Origin: Paenibacillus antri
Lineage (GTDB): Bacteria > Bacillota > Bacilli > Paenibacillales > YIM-B00363
Direction: 5' to 3'
Assembly (NCBI RefSeq): GCF_005765165.1
Contig: NZ_VCIW01000001.1
Span: 124,001-188,000, forward strand
Length of the DNA stretch: 64,000 nucleotides
Shown: piece after piece, positions 1 to 8,341 of the stretch
Position numbering within the stretch: the stretch's first letter is position 1
Layout of the letters: every line of letters starts with the position of its first letter
Program-made: the position numbers and the translations under genes
Notes under the pieces: generated by a model
Told to the model about the DNA's origin: nothing
The model's input: only the letters and a program-made list of their open reading frames with translations
The model's database searches: none

Positions 1-218
1 TTAACGACGAGATGAAGCTGGCGGCCGCCAAAGCGATCGCTTCGCTCGTAACGGACGAGGAATTGAACGAGCAATACATCATTCCCAGCATTTTCAACGA
101 AAAAGTGGTTAAACACGTGCAGGCGGCCGTCGTCGCCGCCGCCGTCCGAACCGGCGTCGCCAAGCGGATTCCTCCCGAGTACCCGATGGAAGTCGGCATG
201 AGCGTCGTCCTTCCGTAA
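1..218 (+). CDS. Malic enzyme, C-terminal fragment (5' end outside window)
   Basis: This reading frame is open from the window edge and ends at a TAA at 216-218. It encodes the last ~71 residues of an NAD(P)-dependent malic enzyme, which oxidatively decarboxylates malate to pyruvate. The identification rests on near-identity over the C-terminal helical region with the complete malic enzyme at 21652-23070: both carry MKLAAA, NEQYIIPSIFNEKVV and TGVAKRIPP. After that the sequences differ, this copy ending PMEVGMSVVLP and the other DFA. The two genes are therefore paralogues rather than an exact duplication. It converges on the 2-hydroxyacid dehydrogenase at 354-1316. Catalytic residues lie upstream of the window, so function is by homology only. 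Confidence 0.85.
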   Translation, partial: NDEMKLAAAKAIASLVTDEELNEQYIIPSIFNEKVVKHVQAAVVAAAVRTGVAKRIPPEYPMEVGMSVVLP

Positions 219-353
219 TACCGGCGTTTCGGCAGCGCCATCCATTTTCAATCAGCGGAACAACTCGTAAAGAAATGCCGCGCGCGTCCGCTCGCACGCG
301 TTGCCGGCGGAGGCGTTCGGGATCGGGTGACGGCGGGGTCGCGGCGAGGGGGA

Positions 354-1316
354 TTATCGGTTCACGACGTTTACCGGGGCGCCGGCTTGATATGCGCTTA
401 TATTTCGAACGACGGATTGCAGCAACCGGCTCCGCGCCTCCTGCGTCGCCCATGCCACATGCGGCGTGATCACGCAGCGCTTCGCCGACGCCAGCGGGTG
501 ATCCGGATCCGGTGGCTCCGCCGACAAGACGTCCAGGCCCGCGCCGGCGATCCTCCCCTCGTTCAAGGCGTCTGCAAGATCCCGCTCCGCGATCAGCTTG
601 CCGCGGGCCGTATTGATCAACAATGCCCCGGGCTTCATCATAGCGATCGTCGACGCGTTGATCATCCCTTCCGTCTCGGCGGTTAACGGGCAATGCAAGC
701 TGACGACGTCGGAAACGGAAAACAGCTCGTGCAAGCCCACCCAGGCGAAATCCGGGGACGGAAGCTCCGTCGGGGGCGACCTGCGGTACGCGGCGACCTT
801 CATGCCGAATCCATGGGCAATCCGAGCCGTTCGTTCCCCGATCGCTCCGTACCCGACGATGCCCATCGTCTTCCCCTCGAGCTCCGCCAGCGAAGACATC
901 CGGCGGCACCAGTCGCCGCTTCGGCTCCACTCCCCGTCCGTCACGGATCGGGAATGGAGACCGACCTGATTAGTGAGCTCTAAGAGGAGCGCGAACACGT
1001 GCTGAGCGACCGAAGCGGAACCGTAGCCGGGGACGTTCGTTACGATCATGCCGCGCTCGCGCGCCGCCTTCGTATCCACGACGTCGTACCCCGTGGCGAG
1101 CAGGCCGATATAGCCCAATTCCGGCAGCTTCGACAACACGTCTCCAGGTAGGCGCGTCTTATTGGTCAGGATGATATGCGCGCCCCGGGCTCGTTCCATG
1201 ACTTGCTCAGGAGACGTGCGCTCGAACACTTGCAACTTTCCGAGCGCGCCCAACGGCGCCCAGTCGAGATCGCCCGGATTCAGAGCATAACCGTCCAAAA
1301 CGACGATGTTCAACAT
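354..1316 (-). CDS. D-2-hydroxyacid dehydrogenase (NAD-dependent)
   Basis: 320 residues, a normal length for the D-isomer-specific 2-hydroxyacid dehydrogenase family (glyoxylate/hydroxypyruvate reductase, glycerate dehydrogenase), which interconvert a 2-keto acid and a D-2-hydroxy acid in the cytoplasm. Visible marks are the NAD-binding GYGAIG at about 155-160 and the catalytic triad: Arg238 in NTARGK, Glu267 in SAEPP and His286 in ITPHVAWA. It is the last gene of the minus-strand operon starting near 7.97 kb and follows the Rieske gene after a 19-bp hairpin. In context it may reduce or oxidise a keto/hydroxy acid made by the enolase-superfamily enzyme. The exact substrate cannot be read from sequence. 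Confidence 0.9.
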   Translation of the reverse strand: MLNIVVLDGYALNPGDLDWAPLGALGKLQVFERTSPEQVMERARGAHIILTNKTRLPGDVLSKLPELGYIGLLATGYDVVDTKAARERGMIVTNVPGYGSASVAQHVFALLLELTNQVGLHSRSVTDGEWSRSGDWCRRMSSLAELEGKTMGIVGYGAIGERTARIAHGFGMKVAAYRRSPPTELPSPDFAWVGLHELFSVSDVVSLHCPLTAETEGMINASTIAMMKPGALLINTARGKLIAERDLADALNEGRIAGAGLDVLSAEPPDPDHPLASAKRCVITPHVAWATQEARSRLLQSVVRNISAYQAGAPVNVVNR

Positions 1317-1339
1317 GGATCCCCCCTCGTTGCATAGAG

Positions 1340-1383
1340 ATGGAACCTCTCTTCGTCCCGGATCGGACGAAGAGAGGTTCCAT
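1340..1383 (-). other. Perfect 19-bp hairpin between Rieske and dehydrogenase genes
   Basis: 1340-1358 and 1365-1383 are exact reverse complements (arm ATGGAACCTCTCTTCGTCC) around a 6-nt loop. It lies 11 nt after the Rieske stop codon and 24 nt before the next start on the minus strand. No T-tract follows in either direction, so it is not a standard intrinsic terminator. A transcript-stabilising or RNase-processing intercistronic stem is the more likely role. Confidence 0.6.
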
Positions 1384-1394
1384 ACGTTGTACGA

Positions 1395-1805
1395 TTAGAT
1401 GTATACGACGACTTTATTCGCCTCGATCTGCACCCTATAAGTTTCTACCGAAGGCTCTTCTTGCTCTTCCCGCACTTCTTCCACGGCCACCTCGTACGTC
1501 TTCACCAAGCATTTGTGCGGATCGAACAAGGATTTGCCGTTGGTCAGATCGAATTCCCAGCCATGCCAAGGACAGCGAATAATTTCTCCTTCGCGCGCAT
1601 ACCGGTACTCGCCCGGCTTAGAGGGTAAATTCGTTCCCTTGATCGGACCGGCGCACAGCGGCGCCGCCTGGTGAGGACAACTGTTCTTCAGGGCGTAGTA
1701 AGCGCCGTTCACATTAAATACGCCGATGCTTCGATTTTCCAGCGTTACGATCTTACGGGACCCCGGCGGAAGCTCCGCGGCATTCCCGACGACATGTCTT
1801 CCCAC
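1395..1805 (-). CDS. Rieske [2Fe-2S] domain protein
   Basis: A 136-residue single-domain Rieske protein. The cluster ligands are C43-P-H45 and C78-P-W-H81, the usual CxH...CxxH pair with a 32-residue spacing, so a [2Fe-2S] centre is expected; there is no signal peptide and no membrane helix. The start is chosen as GTG at 1803-1805, preceded by GGGAGG, because the open frame further upstream would overlap the amidohydrolase and is not Rieske-like. It probably passes electrons as a ferredoxin component. No oxygenase alpha subunit is visible in the window. The C-terminal part (about 105-125) is Glu-rich. It is co-transcribed after the amidohydrolase gene with a 23-nt gap. Confidence 0.85.
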   Translation of the reverse strand: MGRHVVGNAAELPPGSRKIVTLENRSIGVFNVNGAYYALKNSCPHQAAPLCAGPIKGTNLPSKPGEYRYAREGEIIRCPWHGWEFDLTNGKSLFDPHKCLVKTYEVAVEEVREEQEEPSVETYRVQIEANKVVVYI

Positions 1806-1828
1806 TTCGCACCATTCCTCCCGACGCT

Positions 1829-2908
1829 CTACAATTTGTAAAATTCCTTCGCGTTCTCGTAGAAGATCCGCCGCGCCATGGCGTCCGGCAGCTTGGGAAA
1901 CGCGTGCTTCGGCGAATCGAAATCCCAATGCGGGTAGTCGCTCGCGAACATGAGGATATGCTCCGCGTCCATCATCGTCAACATTTGGAGCAGATGGCCG
2001 TCGTCGTCCGGCCGCTCCAACGGCTGCGACGAGATGCGGACGTGATCGCGCAAATATTCGCTGGGCCGCTTGGTCATCCAAGGCACCTCATACCGGAGCG
2101 CCTTGTACTCCTGGTCCAGACGCCACATCAATCCGGGCAGCCAGGAGACGCCGCCTTCCACCAAAACGATCTTGAATCCCGGAAACCGTTCGAACACGCC
2201 CTCCGTCAAGAAACTGACGAGATGCGCTTGGAACGCAAGCGAGAGGCAGGTATGCCACTCGATGTAATGCGTCGGATAACCCGGCGACGGCTGAACATTG
2301 ATCCCCATGCCGTCCGTCCCCGGATGAATCGCGAACGGCAGACCATGTTTCTCGCACGCTTCGTATATCGGGTAATATTGCCGTTGTCCGAACGGAGCGC
2401 GCGCCCCCGAATCCGTCATGACCTGCACGAAATGCGGATGACCGGCCCATCGTTCGATTTCCCGCGCAGCGGCATGCGGGTCCTGATGGGCGATGGTGAT
2501 TGAACCCTTGAATACGCCGTCGGCGTTATGTTTACCGAGCCAAGTGTCCGCCAGCCATTCGTTATAAGCCGCCGCGATCGCTGTCGCGTAATCCGGATCG
2601 GGCAGCAGATTGCAAAAGGCTCTCGGCATCAGGACGGCGTACTCGTGGCCGAACGGTTTCAAAAGCTGTTCCCGCACGAAATCCGGGTCCGTCCCGGCCC
2701 CGCCGCCGTTCGGCGGCGTCGCATCCAGCCGCATGCCGTGCACGGGATTGTCGAAGAACCCTCTGCCGCTCCCTCTGTACCGGCTCTTCCACGGCTCCTG
2801 CATGTACGAACGGATTTCGTCGACGCTCTTCGGATAAGGGTGAACGTCGCAATCGATGATCGCTCTCCCTGTGCTTCTGGTCGCCTTCATCTCTTCAACC
2901 TGTTCCAT
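1829..2908 (-). CDS. Amidohydrolase-superfamily protein (ACMSD/amidohydrolase_2 type)
   Basis: 359 residues from an ATG at 2906-2908 that has GGGAGG 6 nt upstream; an in-frame start seven codons earlier overlaps the preceding gene and has no such site. The protein fits the amidohydrolase_2 branch of TIM-barrel metal hydrolases and decarboxylases. It has an N-terminal metal motif IIDCDVHP (about 17-24), a central AIHPGTDG, and a C-terminal FASDYPHWD supplying the catalytic Asp. Relatives decarboxylate or hydrolyse carboxylated aromatic or lactone substrates. Neighbouring Rieske and enolase-superfamily genes suggest a catabolic step on a cyclic or sugar-derived acid. The substrate is not assignable. 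Confidence 0.85.
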   Translation of the reverse strand: MEQVEEMKATRSTGRAIIDCDVHPYPKSVDEIRSYMQEPWKSRYRGSGRGFFDNPVHGMRLDATPPNGGGAGTDPDFVREQLLKPFGHEYAVLMPRAFCNLLPDPDYATAIAAAYNEWLADTWLGKHNADGVFKGSITIAHQDPHAAAREIERWAGHPHFVQVMTDSGARAPFGQRQYYPIYEACEKHGLPFAIHPGTDGMGINVQPSPGYPTHYIEWHTCLSLAFQAHLVSFLTEGVFERFPGFKIVLVEGGVSWLPGLMWRLDQEYKALRYEVPWMTKRPSEYLRDHVRISSQPLERPDDDGHLLQMLTMMDAEHILMFASDYPHWDFDSPKHAFPKLPDAMARRIFYENAKEFYKL

Positions 2909-2925
2909 CGTAGTCCTCCCGTCGA

Positions 2926-4023
2926 TCAAGATACTCTGTGTTTTTGGATATAAGCTTCCCGCACCTCCGTTCCCATGCCGGGAACGGAGGGCAGCAATAT
3001 GCTTCCGTCAATCAATTGCAGTTCGGTCGCGAACATTCCTTGTTCTTGGTGCTTTAAACTGCCCGACTCAAGGAAGACGGCGTTCGGGAGAGCGCAAAGA
3101 ATGTTCACGTTCCCGGCTCCGCCTCCGTGGCTGGCGATTTTCCTCCCGGCCGCCTCAGCCAGCGCACCGATCTCCATCCATTCCGTTACGCCGCCGGTTC
3201 TTCGATTATCCGGTTGATAGATCGCTCCGGCGTTCATGCGGATGGCGTCATAAAACTGGTGCCGCGTGTAATAGTTTTCTCCGAGAGCGATCGGAATGTC
3301 CAACTTTTGGGACAAGCGGACGTAGCCTTCCGTACGATACGGGGCAAGCGGTTCTTCGTACCAATAGATCCCCAGTTCCTGATATGCTCTTCCCCTGCGC
3401 AACGCTTCCGTCTCGTCGAAAATCTGGTTCGCGTCGACCATCAGCGTCACGTCCGGACCGACTTCGTTCCGGACGGATTCGATTCGCCGAATGTCGTCCT
3501 CCAACGAATGCTTGCCGACCTTGAGTTTAATCGCTTTAAAGCCTTCCTCCACCGCGGCGACGCAATGTTCCAAATAATCCCGTTCGCGTTCGTAGTACCA
3601 CCCCACCATCGCGTACGCCGGAATCCTGTCGCGCGCGCCGCCAAGCAGATGACAGACCGGTTTCCCGCTGGCCTTCCCGACAATATCCCATAGACAGATG
3701 TCGACGGCCGCGACGGCGAACTGCGTAATCCCGGTCACACCGTAATATTCCGTCGCAAACCAAAGCTTCTCTCTGACTTTGCGGGAAAAATGCGGGTCTT
3801 CGCCGATCAAGAGCGGAGCGATCTCTTTATCCAATATCGTCTTAAGGATCGCCGCTCCGGCTTTCGCTCTGCCGAAGTGAGTCGTCGCGCAGCCGACGAT
3901 CCCTTCGTCGGTATGCACCTTCGTGACGACCGTCGTCCCCGCGTCGAACGTATGCAGCGCGTCCGACACGGGACGCTTCACTTCGGACTGCAGCACGATG
4001 GATTCCAATCCGACAATGTTCAC
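2926..4023 (-). CDS. Mandelate racemase/muconate lactonizing enzyme family protein
   Basis: 365 residues, full length for the enolase superfamily, whose members abstract an alpha-proton from a carboxylate (sugar-acid dehydratases, racemases, cycloisomerases). The KxK base is KLK at 166-168. Metal ligands are Asp197 (in VDAN), Glu223 (in YEEP) and Glu249 (in LGEN), and a His299 (ASHGGG) sits at the end of the barrel. KxK plus a late His is the mandelate-racemase-subgroup pattern found in many acid-sugar dehydratases. It follows the binding-protein gene by 33 nt and precedes the amidohydrolase by 17 nt. A sugar-acid dehydratase is the likeliest role given the sugar-type transporter; a racemase cannot be excluded. 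Confidence 0.9.
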   Translation of the reverse strand: MNIVGLESIVLQSEVKRPVSDALHTFDAGTTVVTKVHTDEGIVGCATTHFGRAKAGAAILKTILDKEIAPLLIGEDPHFSRKVREKLWFATEYYGVTGITQFAVAAVDICLWDIVGKASGKPVCHLLGGARDRIPAYAMVGWYYERERDYLEHCVAAVEEGFKAIKLKVGKHSLEDDIRRIESVRNEVGPDVTLMVDANQIFDETEALRRGRAYQELGIYWYEEPLAPYRTEGYVRLSQKLDIPIALGENYYTRHQFYDAIRMNAGAIYQPDNRRTGGVTEWMEIGALAEAAGRKIASHGGGAGNVNILCALPNAVFLESGSLKHQEQGMFATELQLIDGSILLPSVPGMGTEVREAYIQKHRVS

Positions 4024-4056
4024 AGTCTCACCACCAACGGTTTCATATTGGCCTTC

Positions 4057-5856
4057 TTATTTCGCGCTTTCGTACCAATCGTTCGCTTCCTTCGTCAACT
4101 GCTCCCCGCCGTCTTGATACCATCTCGCGACCATGTCGTCGAACGTGGAATCGATGTCGATATCGCCGGCGATCGTCTTGATCACGTACTCCTTCACCCG
4201 AGTATCCAAGAGTTCCGAGTAGGTCGCCTGAGAAGGCAAGGATACCTTAAGTTTGTTTTCGTAGAACGCCCGATCTCTGACGACGTCCGCGGTTTTCTCG
4301 TATCGTTGTTTCGGCCGCGCCCCGCCGACGATCGCAAGCCAGTCGGGATTCGTCCATCGCATCGGATTCACTTTCCATTCGAGGCCGACGTTGGCCAACT
4401 GCGCATCGTAGAGCTCATGCTCGTTCCATTTCGGATTGTAGATCAGTTCGCCGTCGGCGTCCTTGACCAACAGCACTCCCTCGGGGCCGGCTTCGAGCAT
4501 CTTGTAAGTCTCTTCGTCGGTGTGCAAAAACTCCATGATTTTCAAAAGCTTTTCGTATTTCCCCGGGTCCTCTTCCAACGGCTTGCCGAACAAGAGAATG
4601 GTCTCCTGATAACCCTGGCGCTGATAACCGGCTTGCCCGTTCGGTCCTTTCACGGGGGGCAAGAGAATGTAGTAAGGAGCTACCGGATGATCCGAGAAGT
4701 CGACGTCGACGGTTTTGGAATAAAACTCCTCCGGGTTTCCTTGTCTCTCGTCGAACCACTGTTTCCATTCGGGAGTGTTCGTGACCCATTTATAATTGAC
4801 GTGACCGTCGTAATCCCACTGATAATCATCGAAGGAGACATGGTCCATATAACCGATCTTGTGTTTCGCGAACTTGGCGGCCACGTCTTCTTGATCCACG
4901 CTTCTCCCCAAATCCGTGATGAATTCCGGATCGATCAGCTCTTGTTCGTACCAGCTATGGAGACGCTTTAACGCCTGTTTCGCCTCCTCCGTCGTTAAGC
5001 CGAACTGCAGCTTGCCGTCCCGTTCGACCCACATGAAGGGATTGGCGCCGAACGCTCCGAAGATAGACTGGAACCAATATTGGCCGTCGTAATCGCTCGG
5101 ATTGGAAAGCGCGTACGTGTCCTTGACTCCGTTGCCGTCCGGATCTTCGTTTCGGAATTTCAAGAAGGCCGCTTCCAGTTCGTCCAGCGTTTCCGGCAGC
5201 TTCGTAATGCCTACGTTTTCGAGCCAATCCGCGCGGATCGCCGCGGGGCGCGGAACGCCGCCGTTCGGGTAAAATCTCGGCAAGCCCATGTTCTTCCCGT
5301 CCACTCTGGCGACCGACAACAAACCCGGGTCATAGGTTTGCAGCGTATTGTAATATTCCGGCATATGCTCCTTAAGCATGTCCTCGGGGATCTCCGCGAG
5401 CAGCCCTTGCTTGGCGTATTCCGGGACCAGATTTAAAGTCCCGGCGACGAGATCGGGGATCGTCCCCGTGGCGTACATCAGGTTCAACTGCTCGATCCGG
5501 TCTCCGCCGTCGAGTCGGATCACCTTTAACTTCACATTAAACTTCTTCTCGAAATACCGTTGACCGAACGTCTCGTCGTTCGTCACGCTGTCGCCGAGCT
5601 GTATCGTATATTCGTAGGCCGGCGTATTCTTGAAGTAGTCCGGCGTAACGGTTTCGTCCAACGTCTTCTGAAAGATTTGTTCGGCGTATGCTTTGGACAA
5701 GGGGTCGTCGGCATTGCCGGTCGAAGGACTATCCGCGTCGCCGGATTCGTTCGCCGTTCCGGTTTCCGCGCCGCTGTCGTTACAGCCGGCCAGCAACCCG
5801 CCGATCAAACATGTTATCAATGCTAAGGGGATCAACTTTCCTTTAATAGTAGTCAT
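4057..5856 (-). CDS. ABC transporter substrate-binding lipoprotein (LplA-like)
   Basis: 599 residues with a lipoprotein signal peptide: a short basic start, a hydrophobic core, and lipobox LLAGC with Cys25 as the lipidation site, then a Ser/Gly/Asp-rich linker. The long mature domain is the Paenibacillus-type CUT1 oligosaccharide-binding protein seen with LplB/YtcP permeases, which together import oligosaccharides or modified sugars. It follows the YtcP-type permease in the same operon after a 250-nt gap that contains a minute ORF. The ATPase gene is absent, as is normal because a shared MsmX-type ATPase usually serves such systems. The ligand is unknown. Confidence 0.9.
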   Translation of the reverse strand: MTTIKGKLIPLALITCLIGGLLAGCNDSGAETGTANESGDADSPSTGNADDPLSKAYAEQIFQKTLDETVTPDYFKNTPAYEYTIQLGDSVTNDETFGQRYFEKKFNVKLKVIRLDGGDRIEQLNLMYATGTIPDLVAGTLNLVPEYAKQGLLAEIPEDMLKEHMPEYYNTLQTYDPGLLSVARVDGKNMGLPRFYPNGGVPRPAAIRADWLENVGITKLPETLDELEAAFLKFRNEDPDGNGVKDTYALSNPSDYDGQYWFQSIFGAFGANPFMWVERDGKLQFGLTTEEAKQALKRLHSWYEQELIDPEFITDLGRSVDQEDVAAKFAKHKIGYMDHVSFDDYQWDYDGHVNYKWVTNTPEWKQWFDERQGNPEEFYSKTVDVDFSDHPVAPYYILLPPVKGPNGQAGYQRQGYQETILLFGKPLEEDPGKYEKLLKIMEFLHTDEETYKMLEAGPEGVLLVKDADGELIYNPKWNEHELYDAQLANVGLEWKVNPMRWTNPDWLAIVGGARPKQRYEKTADVVRDRAFYENKLKVSLPSQATYSELLDTRVKEYVIKTIAGDIDIDSTFDDMVARWYQDGGEQLTKEANDWYESAK

Positions 5857-5982
5857 TGGACATCCTCCTATAAGGCAACGATTGATTTACGGAATGAGAT
5901 TTACTATACTTCAAGTCGGGTGCTTCCCTATTCATGGTTATTGCAACCGCCAAGTCCAGTATCCGATGGTTCGGGAGCACTC

Positions 5983-6015
5983 CTACCTGCGCTTTCGACG
6001 CTTCTCGTTTTCCAT
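5983..6015 (-). other. Possible 10-codon leader peptide with strong ribosome-binding site
   Basis: In the long gap between the YtcP permease and binding-protein genes, AAAGGAGG is followed 7 nt later by ATG and ten codons reading MENEKRRKRR, then TAG. The ribosome-binding site is as good as that of the real genes. The very basic peptide could be a translated leader or the relic of a deleted gene. The evidence is only the site and the short frame. Confidence 0.3.
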
Positions 6016-6106
6016 GCAATCGCCTCCTTTCGTCGCCGCGAACGTTGCCGATGCGGGAAATCGCTTGCCTCACCTCCCTCGAGAGAGATCGATTTCGCAA
6101 GGGACA

Positions 6107-7003
6107 CTATCCTTTCACGGCCCCCATGACGACGCCCTTCACGAAATATCGCTGGACGAACGGGTATACGCATAGAATCGGAAACATCGTAATAAGAATG
6201 GCGGCGGCCTTGATGCTTTCCCCGGTCGGCGCCTCGGCTTTATCGAAGAAACTCACCGTTTGGCTCATCATTCGCGCGCTTTGTTCGATAATTAACTTCC
6301 GAATATGCACCTGAATCACTTGTTTTTCCGGGGACTGCATGTAGATGATCGAATCGAACCACGAGTTCCAATGGTTTACCGCCACCCAAAGACTGATCGT
6401 CGCGATGGCCGGCGCCGCGAGCGGAACCATGATCGTAAAGAAGAGGCGCAGGTCGTTCGCCCCGTCGATCTTCGCCGATTCTTCGAGGCTGCCGGGGATC
6501 GTCATGAAGAAGTTTCTCAAGATCAGCATATAGAACGTGTTATATAAGAACGGCGGAGCCAAGATGTACACCAGCGGATTATCGATGAGTCCCACATTTT
6601 TAATGAGCAGATAAGTCGGGATTAACCCTCCGCTGAAAAACATCGTTAGGATAAAGTAAAACGTAATCGATTTCTTAAACGGGATATATTTCGACAACGC
6701 ATAACCCGCCAAGGACATAAACAGGACGGAAAGGAAGGTGCCGATCAGCGTTCGGCCTACGGTATAAGCGTAGCCGGTGTAAATATAGCTTTGTTTTACG
6801 AACCCCTCGTACGCCCCCCAAGAAAACCCTTGCGGCCACAGCAATATGGAGCTGCTTGCCTCGGCCAAGCCCTCGCGCGTGCTTACCGATAGAAAGAAGA
6901 GATACATGATCGGATAAAGCACGGAAGCGCAAAGGACGACCATGAACAAATAATTGACGTAATCGAAGAGCGTAAATCGTCTTCTTTGTCCTACGATGGC
7001 CAA
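6107..7003 (-). CDS. ABC sugar permease, YtcP-type inner-membrane subunit
   Basis: 298 residues, second permease of a CUT1 importer (binding-protein-dependent transport inner-membrane family). Six hydrophobic segments are visible, and the cytoplasmic EAA loop that contacts the ATPase reads EESAKIDGAND, followed by a Pro-rich helix. It ends FVKGVVMGAVKG, the usual YtcP tail. The start is taken as the TTG at 7001-7003, because GGAGG lies 9 nt before it; an ATG inside the spacer is in another frame. The gene follows the LplB-type gene with only 13 nt between. Together they form the membrane pore for the substrate carried by the 4057-5856 lipoprotein. Confidence 0.9.
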   Translation of the reverse strand: MAIVGQRRRFTLFDYVNYLFMVVLCASVLYPIMYLFFLSVSTREGLAEASSSILLWPQGFSWGAYEGFVKQSYIYTGYAYTVGRTLIGTFLSVLFMSLAGYALSKYIPFKKSITFYFILTMFFSGGLIPTYLLIKNVGLIDNPLVYILAPPFLYNTFYMLILRNFFMTIPGSLEESAKIDGANDLRLFFTIMVPLAAPAIATISLWVAVNHWNSWFDSIIYMQSPEKQVIQVHIRKLIIEQSARMMSQTVSFFDKAEAPTGESIKAAAILITMFPILCVYPFVQRYFVKGVVMGAVKG

Positions 7004-7016
7004 CTTCCATCGCCTC

Positions 7017-7931
7017 CTACCATAATCCGGTTTGACCGTACCGATTCGCCATGCGATTGACGAGCAAGACAAGGATCAAGCCTATAACGTTCTTGAACAA
7101 TCCGACCGCCGTGGAAAAACTGAAATCCATCTGTACGAGACCGACGCGGTACACGTACGTATCGATGATATCGGCCACTTCGTACACCATCGGGTTATAT
7201 AAGTTGAAGATTTGATCGAACCCGGCGTTCATCATATTCCCTACGTTGAAGATCATCATGATAATGATGACATTCGCGATGGAGGGCAGCGTGATGTGCC
7301 AAATTTTCTTGAATCGTCCCGCCCCGTCCATCGTTGCCGCTTCATACAGCTGCGGGTCCACGCCCGCGATCGCCGCCAAATAAATAATCGAACCCCAGCC
7401 TACGCTCTGCCATACGTCCGACAAGATCAAGACGGGTACGAACCACTCGGTTTCCGCCAAGAAATAAATCGGCTTCCCGCCGAACGCTTTAATCATGTAG
7501 TTAACCAATCCGCTGGAGGGAGAAAGAATCTCCACCATGATGCTGCCGATGATGACCCAGGATAAAAAATGCGGAAGATACGAGATGCTCTGGACGATCT
7601 TCTTGAATTTGTCGTGAAACAACTCGTTCAACGCTAGCGCCAAGAACAAGCCGGAGGTATACACGAAGATGAGCTTCAAGAAGGAAATGATCAAGGTGTT
7701 CCTCAATACCCTAGTAAACTCGGGCGCTCCGAACATGCGCTCGAAGTGATCGAAACCGATCCACTCGCTCCCCAGAATGCCGTCCATAATGGAGAAATCT
7801 TTAAAAGCGATGGTGACGCCGTAGATCGGAATGTAATAAAAGATAAAAAACCAAACGATCGCCGGGAATAAAAATAAGTACATGTATTTATGCTTAATGA
7901 TTTCTCTGACCAACTGATTTTGCCGCATCAT
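7017..7931 (-). CDS. ABC sugar permease, LplB-type inner-membrane subunit
   Basis: 304 residues with about six transmembrane helices starting near residue 17 (YLFLFPAIVWFFIFYYIP). The EAA motif YEAATMDGAGRFKKIW lies around 195-215 and marks the ATPase-docking loop. It is the typical LplB partner of YtcP. First gene of the minus-strand operon ending at 354, it is preceded by GGAGG and by a good sigma-A-like promoter at 7965-7992. The start ATG is followed by a second in-frame ATG, so the exact N-terminus may differ by one residue. Confidence 0.9.
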   Translation of the reverse strand: MMRQNQLVREIIKHKYMYLFLFPAIVWFFIFYYIPIYGVTIAFKDFSIMDGILGSEWIGFDHFERMFGAPEFTRVLRNTLIISFLKLIFVYTSGLFLALALNELFHDKFKKIVQSISYLPHFLSWVIIGSIMVEILSPSSGLVNYMIKAFGGKPIYFLAETEWFVPVLILSDVWQSVGWGSIIYLAAIAGVDPQLYEAATMDGAGRFKKIWHITLPSIANVIIIMMIFNVGNMMNAGFDQIFNLYNPMVYEVADIIDTYVYRVGLVQMDFSFSTAVGLFKNVIGLILVLLVNRMANRYGQTGLW

Positions 7932-7964
7932 CGCACACCTCCGATTCGAACGTCATCGAAAACT

Positions 7965-7992
7965 GTTATAAGGTGTCTTAAACCGCTTTCAA
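7965..7992 (-). promoter_or_regulatory. Promoter of the 7931-354 operon
   Basis: On the minus strand TTGAAA (7992-7987) is separated by 16 nt from TATAAC (7970-7965), 34 nt before the LplB-type start. The -35 lies inside TTGAAAGCGGTTTAA, which resembles a weak catabolite-responsive element, so carbon-source repression is possible. The rest of the 8.0-8.34 kb gap holds the terminator of the regulator gene and no convincing ORF. Confidence 0.55.
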
Positions 7993-8261
7993 CCGTTCGT
8001 TCGAGATTCCGGTCGATACCTTCCTTTCGTATCATTTGGTTGAAGCGTACGCACACCCGTGGTACCGATTGGTTATTACTGTATGACATGCATGGAACGA
8101 AACTCAATGAACACGTTTTCTCCCGATACACAATTCACTGAATTTCCGCCACGGAATGGCGCCGGAACCGAATGATTCCGCCGGAAAACGGCAGCTCCCC
8201 GAATGCGGTTTTTTTGCGTCTTTCTTTTCGCAATACACCATTCTCCGCCGCAATGCACAAG

Positions 8262-8285
8262 AAAAAAGAGCCCCCTCGGAGCCCT
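8262..8285 (-). terminator. Intrinsic terminator of the membrane AraC regulator gene
   Basis: Minus-strand AGGGCTCC, loop GAG, GGGGCTCT forms an 8-bp stem with two G-T pairs, followed directly by a run of six T (T5 beyond the stem). It lies about 56 nt after the regulator stop codon. It isolates the regulator from the downstream operon. Confidence 0.6.
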
Positions 8286-8341
8286 CGCGCCAATGACATC
8301 GCTATGGATACACTTTTTTTCGACCGTCCCGCTTTTTTTCG

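Noticed and set aside
109-930. A 273-codon minus-strand frame
   Set aside because: It lies in another frame of the 2-hydroxyacid dehydrogenase gene, whose GxGxxG and Arg-Glu-His residues show it to be the real gene.
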